From CAZGXI01 sp964529715 (lineage in GTDB: Bacteria > Chloroflexota > Anaerolineae > Aggregatilineales > Ch27): 27,144 nt of DNA. The stretch lies in the NCBI GenBank assembly GCA_964529715.1, contig CAZGXI010000050.1, positions 1 to 27,144 of the forward strand, written 5' to 3'. This document shows positions 23,787 through 27,144 of the stretch, piece by piece. The notes under the pieces were generated by a model. The model was given only the letters and a program-made list of their open reading frames with translations, did not search any database and had not been told where the DNA came from. Each line of letters starts with the position of its first letter. Position 1 is the first letter of the stretch. Both the position numbers and the translations under genes were made by a program.

Positions 23787-26201
23787 TCAGCGCGCTTTCT
23801 CCGAGGGCGTCTCACGGCTGGCTGTGGCGATCTCGCGTAGTTCGGCGATATAGCGGTTCAGCCCTTCAGCGTAAGCATCGAGGTAGTCCTGCGCGATAGC
23901 CTGGGCCAGGGCATCCATTCCCAGGCGGTGCAGCGCCTCAACATGGGGGCGGAAGTCGCGCAGGCTCAGGCGCACCACATCGTGATCGTCGGTGATCACG
24001 GCCCACACCAGCGTCTTTTGGGCGTTATCGTCTTTGGCGGTGATAAAGCGCCGCAGCGAAGCGCCTTTCGCCACGCGCCCGATGTTTGAGAAGACTTCCT
24101 CACCTTTGATCACCTCGTTGAGGAGGTCGATTTTGCCCGGCACGGCGTCCAGCAAGTGTTGTAAGGGAGCGGGCAGGTTGCCCAGCAACTTGATCGTCGC
24201 CGTGCTGGTGCTCTGCCCGGCCAGGGCCACATTTTTGTAGCGTCGCAGCAGTTCCCCAAACCCGCCGATCAGGCGCAAGTAGTACAGTTGGGCGTCGTAG
24301 AACGCCTGATAGGCCGCATCCCGGTTGCCGGCCCTGCTCGCGCGGTACGCCTTGAGCGCGTCCAGCGCCCCCTCGTGCCGGGCCAGGAAATCGGTAAAGG
24401 GGTTGCGGAACGTGGTCGGAAAGAGGCGCTCGCGTGGGTCCTGGCGGCGGGCGTCCACCGGGATCAGGATTGCCGGGTTTTTGGCCCTGAGCCGTTCCAG
24501 GGAGTCTTGAATCAGCACGTGTGCCTGGCGCGCCTCGGCCCGCCGATCTTTTGCCAGAGAGTCCAGCGCCCGCTGAAGGGATTGCGAAGGCCGGTAGCGC
24601 AGGGCGTGCAACCCGCGATAGAGAATGAACAGGTCGTTCACCGTAACTTGAGCCAGCTCGCTGCGCTGCTTGAGCAGGCGGCGCAACGACTGGATCGGCT
24701 TGATCTGAATGGCGTCCGTCTCAGCAGTGGTCTCCTGGCTGATGACCGCTTTGCACGCCTGCTTGACGACCTGTTCCGACACCTGAAGAGCCGGGCTGTA
24801 GGGAAGGCGCTTGGCGGGAGAGCATGGCGGCAAATGGGCCAGGTATTGCGCCCACGCCAGGGCCTCGTTGGTCATCATTTCGGCCACTTCCGCGCCCCAC
24901 GCTCCATCGAAGAAGATGTGTGACTGGTCTAGCACGATGCTCTCGGCAGTACGAAAGATCGTCAAGGCGTGATCGCCCAGGCCGCGCTTGCCCCGTCGGA
25001 TGGTTGCCAGCGGCTGGCGCGCATCGCGCTCGTCCCAGTTAATCAGGATGGGAGCATACCTGAGCAGATCGAGTTCGCGCTGGGTGGCGGCATCGAGACG
25101 TTTGCGCAACGCCGGATGCTCGGCCCGGCGCGCTATGACGAGCACATCGTCTAGCCTGGCAGGGGGATGCGCCGGACGGTGCATCAGCATGGCGGCGGTC
25201 GTGGCGCGCACGGCTTCTGGGTCGAATAACTCCCCAACCGGGAGCAGATAGTAGCGGCCCTGCCAGATCACGCCCACGCACGCTTTTTCCAGGGGGTAGG
25301 GACGGCGTGTTTCGCTGTGCGCCCCCGGCTCCAAATAGGCCAGCCAGGACATCTGGCGCAGGTACGCCGGCAGGTCAGTTTGCTCTGCTTGGCGAAAGCG
25401 GGTGGTAAATTCCTGCTGCACTTCAGGGGGGAGGGCTTCGTAGTACGATTCCAAAAAGGCGTCGAACACGCCCCGACGGTAAGCTGCAAAGCTCTGCTGC
25501 CCGGCGCGCGGGCCACGCCGGTAGGGCCGCTGCTGTTCCCACACGGCGTGCAGGCTGCGGTAAGCTGCCGCGCCGGTCATCCGATGTATCTCCGCCGCAT
25601 CGGCGATCAGACGCAGCGCCACTGCTTCGCGCCACGCATTCGTCAAGATATCCGGCAACTGCCGCAAAAAATACGCCGCCGCGATCACCCAGGCCGCCAG
25701 CATATCCTGAGAAGACAAGCGGAGGCGTTGCTGAGCCAATCCTTCATGAAAGCCGGTCGTCTCGTTGGCGTGGCGGGCACTATCTTCGCGCAGGGCAAAT
25801 TCCAGATAAAACTGCCAGGTGCCGTCTGGGAAAGCTGAATCGATGTCCTTGCCGGCCAGGCGCAGCAGTTGTTGATAGGCGTAGATCACTGCCGCCGGAC
25901 CGGCGAAGAACGCCCGATAAACGGCTTCATCCAGGGCCGTCTGCACTCCCCGGAACAACATCTGAATGTGCCTGTGCGACTCTGCCGGGTCGATTTTTCT
26001 GCCGGTCAGACGCGCCAGGCCGCCCAGGATCATCGAAGGGACATTTCCTGCCGGCGTGACGCGCGCGATCTCCTCGGATAGCCGCTCGATTTCCGGCAGC
26101 GACAGGCGGGATAACTCGCGCAGCTGCGCAGTGGTCGCCAGGGAACGCAAATCATTGGCCGTTCTGATGGAAGCAGCCTGATAAAGAGCCTCGATGGTCA
26201 C
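23787..26201 (-). CDS. Unnamed cytoplasmic protein with acyltransferase-like HxxxDG core
   Basis: This 804-residue protein starts at GTG 26201, chosen because GGAGGA lies nine bases ahead. An ATG at 26240 would add 13 Arg-rich residues. No signal peptide or convincing membrane helix is seen. Residues 1-270 are mainly helical, with PDGTWQFYLEFALRED as a striking motif. From about 305 to 450 the order resembles carnitine/choline acyltransferases: VGVIWQGRYYLLPV, a long helix, RYAPILINWDERD, then GDHALTIFRTAESIVLDQSH and the HxxxDG motif (His428, Asp432, Gly433). In that family this His is catalytic. The C-terminal 350 residues are helical and unassigned. Total length exceeds the usual 600 or so. 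It sits upstream of the galactan operon on the same strand, separated by a promoter, so it is probably an independent unit. The CDS is certain; the acyltransferase reading is tentative. Confidence 0.88.
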   Translation of the reverse strand: MTIEALYQAASIRTANDLRSLATTAQLRELSRLSLPEIERLSEEIARVTPAGNVPSMILGGLARLTGRKIDPAESHRHIQMLFRGVQTALDEAVYRAFFAGPAAVIYAYQQLLRLAGKDIDSAFPDGTWQFYLEFALREDSARHANETTGFHEGLAQQRLRLSSQDMLAAWVIAAAYFLRQLPDILTNAWREAVALRLIADAAEIHRMTGAAAYRSLHAVWEQQRPYRRGPRAGQQSFAAYRRGVFDAFLESYYEALPPEVQQEFTTRFRQAEQTDLPAYLRQMSWLAYLEPGAHSETRRPYPLEKACVGVIWQGRYYLLPVGELFDPEAVRATTAAMLMHRPAHPPARLDDVLVIARRAEHPALRKRLDAATQRELDLLRYAPILINWDERDARQPLATIRRGKRGLGDHALTIFRTAESIVLDQSHIFFDGAWGAEVAEMMTNEALAWAQYLAHLPPCSPAKRLPYSPALQVSEQVVKQACKAVISQETTAETDAIQIKPIQSLRRLLKQRSELAQVTVNDLFILYRGLHALRYRPSQSLQRALDSLAKDRRAEARQAHVLIQDSLERLRAKNPAILIPVDARRQDPRERLFPTTFRNPFTDFLARHEGALDALKAYRASRAGNRDAAYQAFYDAQLYYLRLIGGFGELLRRYKNVALAGQSTSTATIKLLGNLPAPLQHLLDAVPGKIDLLNEVIKGEEVFSNIGRVAKGASLRRFITAKDDNAQKTLVWAVITDDHDVVRLSLRDFRPHVEALHRLGMDALAQAIAQDYLDAYAEGLNRYIAELREIATASRETPSEKAR

Positions 26202-26210
26202 GGCACCCTC

Positions 26211-26216
26211 TCCTCC
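26211..26216 (-). promoter_or_regulatory. Shine-Dalgarno site deciding the GTG start at 26201
   Basis: The minus strand reads GGAGGA nine bases before the GTG, continuing into GAGGG. It would lie inside the coding region if the upstream ATG at 26240 were used, which argues against that start. Confidence 0.65.
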
Positions 26217-26345
26217 GGCGCGCCGTATCCGGCAGAACATAAGGCGTTATTGTACGAATTGTATGTTAGCACAGGAAGCCGTTTCTTTACGCCTGCCTTT
26301 GGTCCTATGAGGACGCGCCCGAACATCACGTCAAAGCCGCCCTGC
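26217..26345. other. Divergent intergenic region, left part
   Basis: This stretch lies between two divergent genes and contains no gene of its own. On the minus strand two TACAAT hexamers nine bases apart (around 26251-26265) are -10 candidates for the 804-residue protein gene, but no good -35 pairs with them. GTCCT and AGGAC (26302-26306 and 26310-26314) form a small perfect palindrome of unknown meaning. Confidence 0.35.
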
Positions 26346-26390
26346 GGTTAACGTCTTGTAACCGTCGTGTAATCGGCCTGTAACCCGCCT
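26346..26390 (+). promoter_or_regulatory. Direct repeats with Pho-box geometry
   Basis: TTGTAAC (26356-26362), GTGTAAT (26367-26373) and CTGTAAC (26378-26384) are 7-bp direct repeats spaced exactly 11 bp start to start. A related GGTTAAC (26346-26352) lies one turn further up. PhoB/PhoP-type response regulators of the OmpR family bind 7-bp repeats with 4-bp spacers at this pitch. A TGTAAT -10 element follows about one helical turn later, as in PhoB-activated promoters. The regulator is not in the window. Confidence 0.5.
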
Positions 26391-26399
26391 CTTGGATGT

Positions 26400-26405
26400 T
26401 GTAAT
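26400..26405 (+). promoter_or_regulatory. Candidate -10 element of the solute-binding protein gene
   Basis: TGTAAT matches TATAAT at five of six positions. The corresponding -35 position (CTGTAA at 26378) is poor and falls in the direct-repeat array, as expected for an activator-dependent promoter. Confidence 0.45.
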
Positions 26406-26456
26406 CAGAGAAATGTGTCACCTCCATTGCAGACCTGCATCGTCCCATCCTACCAG

Positions 26457-26514
26457 GCAAATCCCCGGTGCGACATCGGGTTTGCGTGCCGCCGTAGCCG
26501 CATGTTCCGGCGGT
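26457..26514 (+). promoter_or_regulatory. Two hairpins in the leader of the solute-binding protein gene
   Basis: The first hairpin pairs GCAAA (26457-26461) with TTTGC (26481-26485) and CCCG (26464-26467) with CGGG (26477-26480). The second pairs CCGCCG (26489-26494) with CGGCGG (26508-26513). They fill most of a leader of about 140 nt before the Shine-Dalgarno AAGGAG. No known riboswitch class was recognised. Confidence 0.35.
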
Positions 26515-26553
26515 TTACATGGCCGTTTAAAGAGCATTTCTAAGGAGCGTTCC

Positions 26554-27144
26554 ATGAAGAGCATTCGACGGCTGTTATTCTTGGGCCTGTTGGCAGCGTT
26601 GGTGGTGGGACTGGTCGTCCCGGCGGCGGCGCAGGAAGGCCCTGGGCAGGGTGGGATCATCATCGAGGGTAACTTCGGCAGCGACCCCTCCACTTTCAAT
26701 CCGATCATCTGCACTGACACAATCTGCCGGCGCATCAACCAGTTGACGCTGCCGGCGTTCATCGGCGTAGACCCCGAAACGGCGACCTTGGCCCCCGTCG
26801 GCGAGAATCCCCGCGTGCGTGGCGCGCTCGTCACCGGTTGGGAAGTCTCAGAAGACGGCCTGGTTTACACCTTTACCCTGCGCGATGACTGGACCTGGAA
26901 CGACGGCACACCGATCACGTCGGCGGACTATCTCTATGCCTGGAACGCCATTATGAGCGGCACGGTAGACACCAACCTGGGCTACATCGCGGACGCTATC
27001 GCCACTGTGGAAGCGCCCGATCCGCTGACGGTGGTGGTTACGCTCCATCAGCCGGACTGCAACGGCCTGCTGTACGCCAGTTTCATTCCGCCGATGCCTG
27101 CGCATATCCTCCCGGCGGACTTCGCCGAGTTGAACGACGCTGAG
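26554..27144 (+). CDS. Family-5 (Opp/Dpp-type) extracellular solute-binding protein, N-terminal part
   Basis: An open frame of 197 codons runs from ATG 26554 to the window edge without a stop. AAGGAG lies seven bases ahead of the start. Residues 1-26 are a type I signal peptide (MKSIRRLLFLGLLAAL onward, cleavage after PAAA), with no lipobox Cys. The mature part shows the SBP_bac_5 order: GSDPSTFNPIICTD, LPAFIGVDPETATLAP, the signature LVTGWEVSEDGLVYTFTLRDD with NDGTPITSADYLYAWN, and APDPLTVVVTLHQPD. These proteins bind peptides, sugars or nickel for an ABC importer, whose permease genes probably follow to the right. The upstream direct repeats suggest control by an OmpR-family regulator. Confidence 0.92.
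   Translation, partial: MKSIRRLLFLGLLAALVVGLVVPAAAQEGPGQGGIIIEGNFGSDPSTFNPIICTDTICRRINQLTLPAFIGVDPETATLAPVGENPRVRGALVTGWEVSEDGLVYTFTLRDDWTWNDGTPITSADYLYAWNAIMSGTVDTNLGYIADAIATVEAPDPLTVVVTLHQPDCNGLLYASFIPPMPAHILPADFAELNDAE

Noticed and set aside
26418..26834. Minus-strand open frame of 138 codons over the start of the solute-binding protein
   Set aside because: It overlaps the leader and signal-peptide region of a gene with a clear Shine-Dalgarno site and family motifs on the plus strand, and it has no recognisable features.

Overview
The window reads like a chromosome segment of a GC-rich, Gram-positive-type environmental bacterium. The best guess is Chloroflexota (Anaerolineae-like). This is inferred from a giant secreted TSP3/DUF11/PD40 protein, a LacI regulator, a MalEFG importer with GH53 galactanases, signal peptides that are plain type I rather than lipoprotein, and GTG starts with GGAGG Shine-Dalgarno sites. 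No rRNA, tRNA or marker gene is present to prove it.

Layout, left to right. (1) Positions 1-116 (minus) hold the N-terminus of an IS200/IS605-type TnpB running off the left edge. Behind it, at 205-272, is a long interrupted palindrome. (2) Positions 280-1431 (plus) encode a LacI-family regulator with two LacI-type helix-turn-helix domains in tandem instead of one. (3) A strong hairpin at 1470-1497 separates it from the convergent gene at 1530-16961 (minus). That gene encodes a 5143-residue exported protein: signal peptide, seven calcium-binding TSP3 units, a Glu-Pro-Thr linker, about 22 DUF11-like Ig-type domains (sixteen of them in an eight-unit array) and two C-terminal TolB/PD40-type beta-propellers. 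(4) A 367-bp gap contains an unusually AT-rich patch upstream of the giant gene. (5) Positions 17329-23631 (minus) form a five-gene galactan-type sugar operon, transcribed in the order intracellular GH53, MalE, MalF (with P2 loop), MalG, secreted GH53. A good sigma-70-like promoter overlapped by a perfect 11-bp inverted repeat lies in front of it. (6) Positions 23787-26201 (minus) encode an 804-residue cytoplasmic protein I cannot name. Its middle region resembles the HxxxDG core of carnitine/choline acyltransferases. (7) From 26554 (plus) to the right edge runs the N-terminal part of a family-5 (Opp/Dpp-type) solute-binding protein. Ahead of it are 11-bp-spaced direct repeats with Pho-box geometry and a structured leader.

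How the parts may work together. The secreted GH53 would cut beta-1,4-galactan outside the cell, MalE-MalF-MalG would import the oligosaccharides, and the second GH53, which has no signal peptide, would cut them further in the cytoplasm. No ABC ATPase and no GH42 beta-galactosidase lie in the window, so both would have to be supplied from elsewhere. The operon's operator is a pair of CACGTG boxes 13 bp apart. It is a candidate site for a LacI-type repressor, possibly the tandem-HTH one in this window, but that link is inference only. The giant protein looks like a surface or matrix component rather than part of the sugar pathway.
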